Shown here piece after piece: positions 53,001 through 64,000 of a stretch of DNA of 64,000 nt (within the stretch, counting starts at the first letter, position 1; each line of letters begins with the position of its first letter). The DNA is taken from assembly GCA_951799425.1 (NCBI GenBank), contig OX637397.1, forward strand, positions 3,959,001-4,023,000. The letters are read 5' to 3'. The DNA is from Ilex aquifolium (Eukaryota > Streptophyta > Magnoliopsida > Aquifoliales > Aquifoliaceae). Both the position numbers and the translations under genes were made by a program. The notes below the pieces were generated by a model. The model saw nothing but the letters and a program-made list of their open reading frames with translations. It made no database searches and was not told the origin of the DNA.

Positions 53001-55080
53001 GTGATATAATAGAACACTTGCAATACAGCCACCAATAGGTATAGGTGATAGTTTCATGTTATGTTTCCTAGATTGCTGGTCTTGGTAAAGTTGCAGTAGA
53101 TTTTCTGCCAACTATGATGGGTCGAGGCTTAACACAGTAGGGGAGCTGGGTGGAGTAAATTTTGGTAGGTAGAAGACAATGTGGATTTGGCTATAACATA
53201 ATCTACCCTATCAGATAACAAATCAACAAACATCACAACAGAAAAAGCTTTAAAATGGGATTTTAATCAATGTAAAGCCAAGTAAAGAAGCATGGATACT
53301 TGCATGGTACTGGAAGAGCAAATATAGGAGAAATGAAAGGCACCTGAGGAGGCTATTGTCCAAGCTTTACACCATAGATTCAATAATTCTTGTCTGGCAA
53401 ATGGCAATTAACCCATTCTATAGCAGTCAATGGTGGTGCTCTAAATAGAGGTACAATCATAAAGAACATTACTACAACAATTTTGACATGGATAAGGGCG
53501 TTCTTTTAATGAATGACCACTTTCAACAACATCCTGCACGGTAAAAATATTATCGTCACGACGTCACCAGGCCATCAAATCATCAACATACCATCGTAAG
53601 TACACATTTTCTCGCATCCAGAACAAAAACCATTGGGATGAGAGACTTACACCATTTCAAGGATGTACTTGCCTATGAATTATGCTTACTATTAATCATT
53701 AGGTTTCCATATTATGATGTAGTGATTGATGTAATATTCCCTGTATTTGGGTGTCTTATATAATATCTAGGCAATGTTAGAAGTTTTAAAGTTTCTGTAA
53801 AATGTCATTCAAGTTCATATTGTTAAAAAATAGACAGGGTTTAGTGCTATCAACACTTTGACATCTGAATGATTTCATTTGTTCAGTGCACAATTTGCCC
53901 TGATTCCTTTTGTAAGATGTAGCACAAGATGAAAAAAAGATAAAAGAATTGCACGATGTATAACCAATAGCAAGTATCATTAGGTTTTTTAACGAAACAA
54001 TTCAGTGATTGAACATAAAAGGGGCAAACCAACAAAAAAGATGAGTAGATATATAGACAAAGAAGGAGGGGTGGAGGGATGGAGGGGTGGGCTGAAGGTA
54101 TCTCTTACCTACTGAGAGGTTGATGCGGAAAAAATTATTTAGCCTTCGACTTGCTGCCATAAAGAATTGAGATTTTCAAAAACAAAGTGAACCAAATCAA
54201 TTATAAAACCCCTTGGATACACAAACAAGATGAAGTAGAAGGAGCAACAGACAATTATGTGACCGGCTGAACCTGACCTCCATAGATATAACAACTGGAA
54301 AATTTATGATCGATTCTAAAATATCATATCATGATCAATTCAGGAAGTTATGACTTGGTACTACTTTTTTAGGTCAAATTACACCTTTTAAAAGTGAAGT
54401 TACAACTGATTGAGGGTATTCATGGTTGATTATAACATTTTATGATCGATCATAGAGTCAACTTCACTTTTAAAAACTATAACTTCATCTCAAAATGTAG
54501 CAACTTTCGGTACCGTACCCAAATTTATTTATTTTTTGATACCGTAGAATTAACCCCATTTCACATATATACACTGAAACATATGGGTATGCATGTGATA
54601 AGAAATCAAATCAACGAGGCATTATACCTAACCATGTGATACCGGCACCAACACCAACACCAATAGTAAACTCTCTCATAGCCTTTGCCTTGCATGCCAT
54701 TATTACATTTGCTTCTTGACTTGTCAATTTATCCTGCCAATTACACCATTGTAAAAACACATAAATTTCTGTTGAAAAAAATCTTCAAATGATTGAACTA
54801 GCCAAACTGCTTTTGAGAATAATCAAAGCTCAACTCGAACGTTTATACAAATTATGATTTAAAACAGAAACAACGTAGTCCAAAAAGCTAATTTTCTCGA
54901 GAAATTGCTAGGTTTTTTTCTAATTTTATGCTGGATTAACGAGAAAATAGCGGGAAAATTACAGACGATTTCATATAACTGCATGCAAAGTGATTGTGTG
55001 TATGTGATGTGTGTGTAAAACCCTAAAGATACCTGTTTGGATCTGAGAATTTGTTCGAGTTCGAAGAGAGCATCTGCCAT
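50015..55080 (-). CDS. Conserved plant protein of unknown function, six exons
   Basis: Six minus-strand exons (55080-55033, 54733-54628, 54153-54109, 52902-52794, 50853-50610, 50215-50015) join in frame into 250 residues. The start is MADALFELEQILRSKQDKLT, then NVIMACKAKAMREFTIGVGV and GAGITWLASRRLNNFFRIN, a glycine- and alanine-rich hydrophobic stretch (about 35-75) that could span or dip into a membrane, then RSLDSNIEHILAQDGTRIQM, HFYSEKVYDDSSSDQPKLRW and a serine- and histidine-rich basic tail (KRHSHRHKRSHHKHR). No catalytic motif is seen. From memory it resembles a single-copy plant protein near At3g22520 annotated as a 'spindle assembly abnormal' relative, but this is uncertain. The GVGVGAG stretch suggests an organelle membrane protein as another reading. 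Confidence 0.68.
51105..51170 (+). repeat. SINE-like 3' fragment in an intron
   Basis: The stretch has TGCGTACATCTGACCCTCCC, GGCGGGAGCC and TCGTGCACTGGGTA, a sequence often seen at the 3' end of plant Au-type SINEs. It lies in the intron between 50853 and 52794 of the gene above. Only this part is recognisable. Confidence 0.45.
54288..54565. repeat. TGATCGATCA-type repeat, fifth copy, in an intron
   Basis: The copy lies in the intron between the exons at 54733-54628 and 54153-54109. It has TTATGATCGAT, ATCATGATCAATT, ATGATCGATCATAG, repeated TATAACTT-like motifs, CTTTCGGTACCGTACCC and a GATACCGTAGAATT end. Ends are approximate. Confidence 0.5.
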
Positions 55081-55602
55081 TTTTGCTATGAAGATGTAAT
55101 TTGTAGACAGCGAAAAAACCCCTCTTTTATGTCGAGTGCTCTGGAGTTCAGTATTAGACTACTATCTATGCACCGGTTAAGCGGTTATGTTTGGACCCGG
55201 ATTACGATTCGATATCATATGGGTACAACCCGAATAAATTTGGGCCAACATTCCCTTTTTTCCTCCCTCCCCCGACCTTTTTTATTGGACGGGTCAATTT
55301 TGACTTCATTCGGGTCCTTTTGAAAGTATTGGGTATGAATTTGTTTGTGTTAAATTTTTTTTACTTCATTCCAAAAATGAGTAATTAGATATGTGATAAA
55401 ATAATTTTACACCGATTTAAATATATTGTATTTTAGAATTCAATTTGTATTCAACCCTAACTCATTAAACTGGTTTTAATCCGAATTTATTCGAGTCATA
55501 TAACTCGAATTTACTTTGAGTTTGAAAATCTAAGCATGCATAATATTAGGGTCGAAGGGTTCGGATTAAAATTCAAATTCAAAATAATATAAGATTAAAA
55601 AA

Positions 55603-56561
55603 GGGAAAATTGGAAAGGGGTACACCAAATTAGACTTAATTGTAAAAAAGTACACAGAAAAAAATGTTGGGTAATTAAGTCTTTAATTTTGATACTTATT
55701 TGTATCTAAGTACATTATTTGAATTTTATTGATTTTTTTGTGACATTTTTGTCCTCCATTGATCCATGTGTATTTTTTTTGGAAAAGTGGTGCATTAAAC
55801 ATCTCCTAGTTTTATGGGAAAGTAGTGCATTAAATTCGTGTATATACTTGTTTGAATATATATACAAATTCAAACAAGTATATATATACACACACACACA
55901 CATATATATGTATATATATACACGAATTTTTATATATATATGAGAACTTTAATATTCTATATTTGTATATCCTCTCTTAATTCATACGAATTTTTTTTGG
56001 AACTTTAATATTCTATATTTAATACACCTTTATTCATGCGTTTTTTTTTTTTGGAAAGTTATTTTATTTTCAAATTAATTTAATATCCGAAATAGTATAA
56101 TAGTGTAACAATAACAGTGTAACAATGTTGTTACACTATTACACTTTTATTGTTACACTTTGTGCATGTGGTAATAAATTCTAAACGGAGATGGACTGTT
56201 TTGAATGAAATTATGTGAAAATATATGTTTAACAAAATGTAATAGTACAATATTTTGTGTATATAGATTGTTATACTTTTATTGTTACACTGTTATTGTT
56301 ACACTATTACACTATAAATATACTTGTTTGAATTTATATATATATATATATATGAATCAAGGTGCATTAAAGATAAGAGATTTTGAATTGTTAATACACA
56401 TGAATCAAGGTGCACTAAAGATAAGAGATTTTGAATTAAATGACCCTAAAGGGGGTATTTAGGTCTTTGTATCCATGTAGTGTACTTTTTTCCAAGACAT
56501 TTTTTAATGTGTATTTTTTGCCAAATAACTCTAATTAAGTGTACCGGCTTCCAAAATTCCC
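55603..56561. mobile_element. Non-autonomous Mutator-type element with 9-bp target duplication
   Basis: A 959-bp element is flanked by an exact ATTAAAAAA (55594-55602 and 56562-56570). Its inverted ends begin GGGAAAATTGGAAAGGGGTA and, inverted, GGGAATTTTGGAAGCCGGTA, and remain similar for some 35 bp. Inside lie a long palindrome (55842-55884), a palindromic block of GTAACAATA motifs (56100-56160, with related copies near 56270-56320) and a 48-bp direct repeat (56353-56437) containing ATGAATCAAGGTGCA. It encodes nothing recognisable. Confidence 0.75.
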
Positions 56562-58215
56562 ATTAAAAAATTTACAATTCAATTTATGGGCCTTTGGTTG
56601 GCCCAGTGACACCAGCTTGAAATTTTGGGCAAAATTGCTTCATTACTCTTTTTTTCTTCCACGCCACTAGAACGTTTGGATAAGGTCAAATATATACAAT
56701 CTCACCCCTTTTTGTCTCCCATGCAAAAAAATTATTTTCGGGACTCAAATTCTTAATGCATAAGTCACAAGAGCACAACCTTACCATTGCGTCATGATTC
56801 ACCCTCATCTTCTTGCATTAGAGAGTTTGAGATGATAATTTGAATCCGAGAATTAAAGTTTTCAACTTTTTAAAAACTATTTTTGCTGTCGAAAGTCTCG
56901 TGGCAACGCTCAATTAGATCATTATTGAGAAAAATATTAACCTATGTTTAACATAATGTTCTTAGTCATTATAATTGATTGCATAAATTATGTGACAAGT
57001 GACAGAGTAAAACTCTCATTGACTTATTGTTCCCACCTCTTATATTTTCTATACTAAATACATGCCCATGATTTGGCAATTCTAGGCCATGATATGAAGA
57101 AAATTTGCTACTTTTTTTGGATTATCTGTGGAAAAAAAAAAGTGATTTTCAAGTTCATGTAACAACTTTTTTAAGTCAATGATCATGCAAAAGTGAGGCC
57201 ATATTTGCAGATACTATTGGTATTGGGGGTGGGGGTGGGGGTGGGAGGGGGGGGGGGGGGGGGGGGGGGGGAGAGAGAGAGAGAGAGATTGCTGAAACCA
57301 CTAGACCACAAGTTGATTTTAGTCTTTCATACCTTTATATATTTTTTGCTTGTTTTCTTGGCCAAAAGTTGGTGGATTAGTTGGTGCCTCACTGTTTAGG
57401 GACAGAAATTAAATGGTCAATTGGCTGATGATCATACAAAAATGTATCTAATCCTTTGAATATAAATTAAAACAAAAGCTAAAACCTTTTTGGATTCCCT
57501 ATTATCAGTGCAGGGTAGTGGGAGTTGACCCCTCCTGTTGTGTCTCAAAATACATACAAAAAGGTTAAGTATTTTTTTTTCTTTCTTTTTGGGTGCTCTG
57601 GGATTTGCCGTCTAGGCCCCAGGGATGGACTTCTCTTGTGGGTTCGGGCTGCTATAGTTACGCCAAGAATGGGAGTTCCAATCCGGTTGCCTCCTCGAAC
57701 CCTTTTTTATTGACCAAAAAAATATCAAAGTGTGCACTAAGAGTGATTAGGGGTTCATAAGTTTTCTTGTCAGAGAATAACTACTTTCTGCTGCATAAAG
57801 AAACACAGGTCTTGAAAATGCAGTTCCATCTTTTTTCACTTTTCTGTCCAACTTTTTGATGAATTTCTTGATCAATTTGAAGTTAAAAGAGAATGACAAA
57901 AAGAAATGTTGTTCTGACTTTAGGGGAGTCAATTCTCTCAATTTTTGCCATTTTGCAATTTAAAAAACAGGTGATATTGCATTTTAGGAACATGAGAAAG
58001 AGAAAATCTAGTTGTTTCATATAGCTTGCAACTTCTTTTGTTAAATAATCGAGAGTCGTCTAAAAAATACTCCATTTTAACTCTTATCTGCTACGTAAAC
58101 TCGAGATGCATGCAATCACTCACAAATTATCTGCATTCGTGTTACCCATCTCATATTTGTTTCTTCATGAGAAAGAGCATAAATTCAAAAATCAAGGCCT
58201 TCTCCGGGAAAAAAA
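56562..58215. other. Spacer with G run and retroposon tail
   Basis: No gene is seen. At 57226-57288 GGGGGT repeats lead into a pure G run of over 20 and a GA microsatellite. At 57570-57715 a G- and C-richer stretch (CTAGGCCCCAGGGATGGACT) ends TTTTTTATTGACC and an A run, as the 3' ends of plant LINEs or SINEs do. The remaining sequence is plain AT-rich DNA. Confidence 0.4.
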
Positions 58216-58440
58216 AAATTAGATGTAACGGTGACATCACATGACATTAATGATGTGGTGTCACCAACCAGTGATAGAATATCAAGTAGATTTAGTGGAC
58301 TTCATTGTTTTACTAACTACTAATAACTACCTCTGCCATGTTGGAATAGTGGAGTTCACCAATCATAATTGTTGTTTTATAATTGGTTGGTGACACTACG
58401 TGACAATGATGACGTGACGTCACCGTTACAACCAATTTTT
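58216..58440. mobile_element. MITE with long terminal inverted repeats
   Basis: The left end reads AAAATTAGATGTAACGGTGA and the right end, reverse-complemented, AAAATTGGTTGTAACGGTGA. The similarity runs inward for about 60 bp to GTGTCACCAACCA. No clear target duplication is found because the flanks are A- or T-rich. It lies downstream of the DUF1677 gene. The family is not named here. Confidence 0.6.
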
Positions 58441-58753
58441 ACTCATTTCTCCTTACCCACCCATCCATCCATCCACCCACCCACCACCCAAAAAAAAAAA
58501 AAAAACCCCATAAATAAAAGACCCAAGAAAAGAGGTCTTCATTTTGCAAGGAATGTGAAGGATTATGGACTTATTTCAGTAAGTCAAAGTCATATTTGGA
58601 GAAAAAGAAAACCAAAACTAGCTAGGAAAGAAGCCTCCATTGAAAAAAAGCATCCCCTGTACAAGACAAGATGAGATTTAGCCATCAAAGGCTACCAGTT
58701 ATATATACTTTATTCCAGGACACACAGATAATGAGGCCTACCTATTTTCCTAA

Positions 58754-59119
58754 CTAGTAATAAGAGAAGGATGAGTCATCTCCTACTTGGGATGTGCTTG
58801 CTGATCTTGGGTACTTCTTAGCAGAAGTACTCGATGATGACGAGGTATCACCGGATCTTTTCCTTAGCATCTGCCTCATCCCATCGGCAACCCGAGTCGC
58901 CGGATTCGATTTATTTTTACGGCAAAATGACATGTGAGCCTTCACAGCTTCTTCCACACCAGATGACTTCTTCCCTCTGTTAACTTCATCTCTCACAGCT
59001 TCTGAGCACAACCCACATAGCCATTTGCCATCAAATTTTTCCTTCACCTCACTGATATAGTCTTGGGTGCAATCTTCTTTCAATCCACAACACTCACATT
59101 TGGCCAGTTCAATGTCCAT
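58754..59119 (-). CDS. DUF1677 family protein
   Basis: The 121-residue product carries the plant DUF1677 domain (about residues 1-70): CECCGLKEDCTQDYISEVKE, KWLCGLCSEAVRDEVNR and VEEAVKAHMSFC. The spaced cysteines (C-x-C-C, C-x2-C and the HMSFC end) suggest a metal-binding fold, which is an inference. The second half is serine rich and low in complexity. The family's function is unknown. The ATG at 59119 (MDIELAKCECC) starts the conserved part; the frame upstream to 59188 lacks family resemblance. There is no intron. The GA-rich run at 59293-59320 is probably in the promoter or 5' UTR. Confidence 0.88.
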   Translation of the reverse strand: MDIELAKCECCGLKEDCTQDYISEVKEKFDGKWLCGLCSEAVRDEVNRGKKSSGVEEAVKAHMSFCRKNKSNPATRVADGMRQMLRKRSGDTSSSSSTSAKKYPRSASTSQVGDDSSFSYY

Positions 59120-59809
59120 CTCTTCCACTTTGCTTGCGAAAAAACAATAAACAAAACAAAAAATCTCTCTCCAATAAAAAGTTATCACAGAATTATGCTA
59201 TAGAATCATAGTGAAAAAGTGGGTTTTTTGGGGTATGGTTGGTCTTTCATGTGTTGTGGCTTTGTTGCCATAAGAACTAAGAAGGGTGGTGTTTGAGAGG
59301 GAGAGGGAGAGAGGAGGAGAGAACTTATAGTAGGGAAAGCTGCCATAATTTCCTCCATGTTCTAAGGAACATGGGTCAGTGGAAAATGAGACAATGTGGT
59401 CTGGGGGCCCTAGAGTGTGGTCCTTTTGAGCATTAAAAACTCAACAGTGGGGTTAATGAATTAAAAAAATACTATTGGGATCAAATTTAGGGATAAAATT
59501 TGAAAACTTAGTGTATTCTTCCCTTGACCGACAATGGTCTCAATATTTTATTTTTTTGTTACAAGGTATTCTGGCTTTGTGCTGATTATTCCATCGAACT
59601 TTGAAACTGGTCATTGTAGCTCCAGCTAGTTTAAGGACATGTTCTCTGAGGAATAATAATGATTGACCCTTAAGGAGTGTGAAAAATATCGAACCTGAGA
59701 CCGATGGTAGACTTGACCACTGGAACAATTGTCTCGATATAATGTAAGGGTCATTTACCAATTCGATGGTAACTACATGTAATGTTCTCAAAATTTGTCC
59801 TCAAATTCA

Positions 59810-60150
59810 TAGGTATCGAAAAAATATTTAGGTACCATACCGAAAAATATTACAGTTAAAAGTTAAGTTACACATTACGAAGGACAAGTTATAACCATTT
59901 ATAATCGATCATAATATTTCATGATTGATAGAAAAATGTTGTAATCGATCATTAAATATTATGATCCATCAATTGTAATTTTGTTTTTAAAAGATGTAAG
60001 TTGACCTTTAAAAAATGTAATTTTTATGACCAATTGATCACAACATTTTATGATCGATCTTGAATCTTTAAGATGTAATTTAAACTATGAAAAAACTATA
60101 GCTTGACCTTAGAAATATTTTAACATGTAACACAGTATCTTCCTTAGTAA
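59810..60150. repeat. TGATCGATCA-type repeat, sixth copy
   Basis: It begins GGTATCGAAAAAATATTTAG with GGTACCATACCG and contains ATAATCGATCATAA, GTAATCGATCATT, TTATGATCGATCTTG and many GTAAGTT or TATAACC motifs. The right end near ATGTAACACAGTA is not clearly inverted. The layout matches the other copies. Confidence 0.5.
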
Positions 60151-60376
60151 CTTAGTCTTCCTCCCAATAGCATTGTTATAATGAATTAGTTGCTACTTTA
60201 GGGGGTAGTTTTTCTTTTGGTTGATTGACAGTTACTTTCGGTTGGCATGGTTGAATGGCTTGACCCTGGTTTCACTTGGCTCATTGTGACTTTTTAGGTT
60301 TTTTTTGTTGCCCTTTTATGTTTGTCCCAATTCATGCATTTGTTGACCACTTGATTCTCCCACTGGAGATTAATGT

Positions 60377-60600
60377 TTTTTGGGGTTCAACAGTCAGGGG
60401 TGTTCAAGTTAGTTAACGCACACCTTGACTAATTTTCTCTTCAATTCGATCAAAAACAGACCATTTACGCAGAAATTAAGGAATTTATAAGAGATAATCC
60501 CTCATGACTTGACCCGATCCCAAAAAATTTCTAAGATTCTAAACTGGAGACTAACCCAACCATAGGGCCATGTTACCATTACAACTATTTTTGATTGACC
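60377..60600 (-). mobile_element. SINE, minus strand, diverged copy
   Basis: The plus strand has TTTTGGGGTTCAACAGTCAG, then AATTCGATCAAAAACAGACC, CCCTCATGACTTGACCCGAT and ATGTTACCATTACAACT. All line up with 61530-61745. In that alignment the tail is on the left and the tRNA-like head on the right, so the element is on the minus strand. Confidence 0.6.
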
Positions 60601-61524
60601 AAGTCGTCTTGGGTGGTCGAGGGGCCAATAATTGAACCAATGAATTTGAATTATTATAAAGTTGTTGTTAGAAAAATTAAATGAGATTGCTATTGGCGCT
60701 TTTATTTTGCCGCATTTTCAACCGTTTTGTATAGTTCTCAATAGTGTATATATGTGAGTGTCACATTCGAAAAAAGATGAATACAAATAACATCACCCCA
60801 ATAATACTATAAAAGATGGCATCCTTTTTGTTATGTGTGCATCTCAACTCTTGGTTAATTTCAGTAAGATTAAAAAAAAAAAAAATAACACAACCCACCA
60901 ACGTCTCGTTATTATAAGATTTGAGAACAATTATCAGATTTACATATTTTTACCTCTGATTGTGAAAAAATTTCTTGTGTGACTAAACGAGAAACTTTTT
61001 TCGGGGGAGGGGAGAGGGAGAGAGATATTTTCTAGTGCTAACTTACATATTGTGATATATTTGAGGGTCCAACCTCGAAAAGTTGGGGTTATATTGAAAA
61101 AACATACTCCACAATGGAATATAGTGGAAACTTGGGAGCTTTGGATCCCCTTTTGCATGCATCCATGATTAGACTTATTAATGAATCGAATTTTGATGCA
61201 AATCCGATAGAAATATAATTTTAATTAGTTGAATATGGATTTTTTTTTTTGACAAATCATTTGAATCCAAATATATATCTATTGTCATCATATTTCATGG
61301 GTTTTGATTTGAATGATCTATAAATGATCCTATAGTAATCCATGAATTACAATATAGATATAAATATTTGATGAGATTGGATGAACGTTTGATGAAATTG
61401 AGTTGAAATTAGATGTATTTTATCGAAATTCAGTTTACATCATGTCGGTATTGTTAAATTTTAACAAATTCGGTTACGATTATTAAATTAACGGATTTTT
61501 TGAACCAAATTTCTAAACTAGATT

Positions 61525-61745
61525 TTTTTTTTTGGTTCAACGGTCAGGCGTCTCCAGATCAACTTACGCGCACCTCGACTAATATCCTATCCGGTCCGAT
61601 CAAAAGCAGATCATCCACGCCGGCACTAGGATATTCACGAGGAATAAATCCCTCGTGACTTGACCCGAAGAGGTTGTTAAGATTCGAACTCAGAACCTTT
61701 GAATTTACAGCTCGTCCCTGTTACCATTTTAACTATTCTTACAGT
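61525..61745 (-). mobile_element. SINE, minus strand, best preserved copy
   Basis: Reverse-complemented, the head has GGTTCTGAGTTCGAATC, a good RNA polymerase III B box, with an A-box-like ATAGTTAAAATGGTAAC 40 bp before it. The body has GTCACGAGGGATTTATTCC and GTCGAGGTGCGCGTAAG, and the 3' end is GTTGAACC followed by 11 A. Flanks TTTCTAAACTAGAT on the left and TTTTCAAACTACAT on the right may be a decayed target duplication. The fragments near 4.9, 21.2, 48.2, 49.8 and 60.4 kb belong to the same family. Confidence 0.65.
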
Positions 61746-64000
61746 TTTTTCAAACTACATCAAACGAAACTCACTCAAATTCTGACCAATTGCAAACTCT
61801 CATGCTAGCCCCAACAACTTTTGTTGCAAACCAGTACATAGTTCTTGTTTGATTCCTTGAACACATCAAACCTTTTAGTTATGTATGGGCAGTTGAATGT
61901 GAAATAACCGAAAACTAGAGTACATGACTAGTGATGGAACTACTTTTATGGCCATGACTGAAATTTTTCTAACAGAAAAGGTGTGGGCTCATGTGTGTGT
62001 GTGTGTTTTTTTTTCCTGCGTTGAAAAAGAAACAGGTGTTAACACAACCACCCTAACAAAAGCTACACTACATAAGTCCGCCCCCAAGAGCTTGAAGAAC
62101 TTGGTGGGGGAGGGGCCACGAACTCCACAAAGTTGTTTTGTCACTGCTCGCCCATGTTCGCAAGAATGTGGGGCTCATGGTTTTTGTCAAAAGTTGTTTC
62201 TCTGTCCGACGTTAGTTTTATCAATAAATATTATATTTTTTTTTCTAATTTTTAATTTAAAAATTCTTGTTGTTATCTTTTTGGTCCAAATATAAACTTG
62301 AAATATTTTTATTTCTGAAACGTTTGCATATGAATCATAGTCAATAGTGGATCTAGGCCATGGGGAGGTGTGTGGGACCATCACCATTCCAAAGATTTGA
62401 AAATTTTTGCCGACACTCTCCTATCTACGTAGTCCACTCCCTCAAAATGTCGTACCTATTACATCAGAGTTCTATTTATAGCAGAATGTGCGAGAGATAA
62501 TCGATGAACAATCTTATCGTCATTTTAGGGAGATTTGTTCTGAAATGCAAACCCGTGACTTAAGTTTTTGACGGATAAACTCTTGTCATTACTCCATGCA
62601 CGGCCTTTATCAATGTTTACGTTACCCTTTTTTGAAGATAATGTCTTGAAGTGGGTGCTATTATTTGAGAACAATAAGCTTCACATAATTGGACAGGATT
62701 AAGCAAAATCAGGCATGACTATCCTGTAAATAGTAGAAGTTAGTACTATCAAACGTAATATTGATAATTGAACAGTTTATCTTGATTTGTTAGACATTTC
62801 TCAAGATGGCCCAGTGTTGAGTGGTATTAGAGTTATAAATAATTTGAATTTTCTTTTAATTTTTTTTTTTTGAAACTTTTAGGGGCTCAATTCATTTGTA
62901 TTTTCACAACACTTATCATATCACAGGCAATCAGATCATCTGAAATTGGGATGAAATTCGGAGTTTCAAGTTCGACCAACAATAGGCGCATGATGAAAAG
63001 GAACGGTCATGATTTTACCATCTCACTAGTGTGTCACTTGGACTTCACAAGATCTCAATGTTTGCACGATGAGATGGGTGAATCTTGATTGCTCGACGCT
63101 TATTATGCAGTTGTGAAGGGTTATACTTCGCACTCTAAAGTTCGGCTCATTTTCAGACGAAACGAACTAATCGTATAATATAGCGAATTGTATGGTAATT
63201 TCTAGTATTTATTGTATAAAGTATTTATGGTTAAGTTGATTGAGCTAAGAATTCAATTAGATGAAGAAGTCATAAGTGGGTTGGTTATGGTGATCTACTC
63301 TGATTGATGTTTTCAACAAAAGGACAATGAGAAGAGCCATTCAAATAATGTTGTTTGCCTTTTGCTTCATCATTAAATCAAAGAATATGTTCTCCCACTT
63401 AAGTATCCATATGTACATTTTTTTTTCTAGCTAGGTAAGGATTCTCTATCCAAGCCTCATGGATTCAAGCCGCAGAGACAGTTTCATCTTATACACGTAA
63501 CCCTCAAAACTCATAGTAGCAGACGTTTCGTGCACTAAGTAATCTTTTTTTAGCTAGATTAGCACCTTAACAATCAGCTTGTCACAAAATATGTAAAACT
63601 GCAAATTATATTTTTAAAAAATATCAAAGGATTCGCTTCGAAATAAATTGAAAAGTAAAATGAAAAATTCAGAGTTAAAAAAGCTCTTGAAACCGTTTAG
63701 AGTGTTTCTAAAAAAACCGATTTTTCCTTGGAAGCCAAGGACTAAGCCCCATTTTTCAGCTTTCCTTTGTGTTGATAAAAGCTGTTTTTGCCCAAAAAGC
63801 TGATGGAAAAGCTGCCCCTGGGTCCAAACGGATTAGACTTTTTTTACTCTGAAACCAAAAAAAGTTGAGGTTTTAAATAAACTCCAAGCAGACTCAATGT
63901 AAATGAAAGGCAAGATCAGTTTACATTACTCTAAAAGCCAAAACAATCCTATCAATTGAAAGTCCTGGTTTGTTTTAAACTAAAAATAGGTACCTGAACA
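61746..64000. other. AT-rich terminal spacer
   Basis: I see no gene, RNA or clear element in this stretch. The open frames at 61924-62295 and 62870-63088 lack family features; the second starts with TTG and has no ATG until well inside. The last 300 bases are ordinary AT-rich DNA, possibly the flank of a gene beyond the window. Confidence 0.35.

Noticed and set aside
62870-63088. 72-residue frame resembling a signal peptide start
   Set aside because: The frame starts with TTG, not ATG, lies in AT-rich DNA, and has no family resemblance or splice context.

Overview
The window is nuclear DNA of a flowering plant, most likely a eudicot. Genes are split by GT-AG introns, some start with leader introns, spacers are AT-rich, and the intergenic DNA is full of plant transposable elements (LINE and SINE copies, MITEs, LTR elements). 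I cannot name the species.

The host genes, in order, are: the 3' end of a FRIGIDA-like gene (1-303, +); a mitochondrial-type ribosomal L18 protein (2224-3330, +); ferredoxin C1 (4301-4756, -); a ten-exon cytosolic-type cysteine synthase (9853-15487, +); prefoldin subunit 2 (19125-19565, +); an OVATE family protein (22280-22936, -); an OBERON-type PHD-finger gene (29767-47660, +); an HSP20-like small protein (48544-49059, -); a six-exon plant gene of unknown function (50015-55080, -); and a DUF1677 gene (58754-59119, -). From memory, most of these have homologues close together on two duplicated Arabidopsis segments (around At3g22440-At3g22540 and At4g14819-At4g14900). The window therefore looks like an unfractionated form of that ancestral block.

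The most unusual part is 31.5-47.3 kb, inside the last intron of the OBERON-like gene. It holds a minus-strand LTR element (element A) with a perfect 5-bp target duplication and no recognisable gag or pol, and then a composite that starts with a second, related LTR. On the plus strand, antisense to the LTRs, lie four related intron-containing genes (A to D) of the plant 'putative gypsy type transposon' kind. Only B (38923-41153, 687 aa after splicing) is open throughout; A, C and D are broken. A 1.55-kb segment covering the end of element A and the start of the host gene's last exon occurs twice, 9853 bp apart. This leaves a truncated decoy last exon at 37341 and an intact one at 47194.

The rest of the window holds smaller elements with clear boundaries. 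They include two 5'-truncated LINEs of one family in and beside the cysteine synthase gene, a LINE or SINE nested in an LTR-like repeat just upstream of the OVATE gene, a SINE with target duplications, several copies of another SINE, and four kinds of MITE, three of them with 9-bp target duplications typical of Mutator-type elements. One MITE-like family with TGATCGATCA palindromes occurs about six times. Exon boundaries were set by eye from splice signals and reading-frame continuity.
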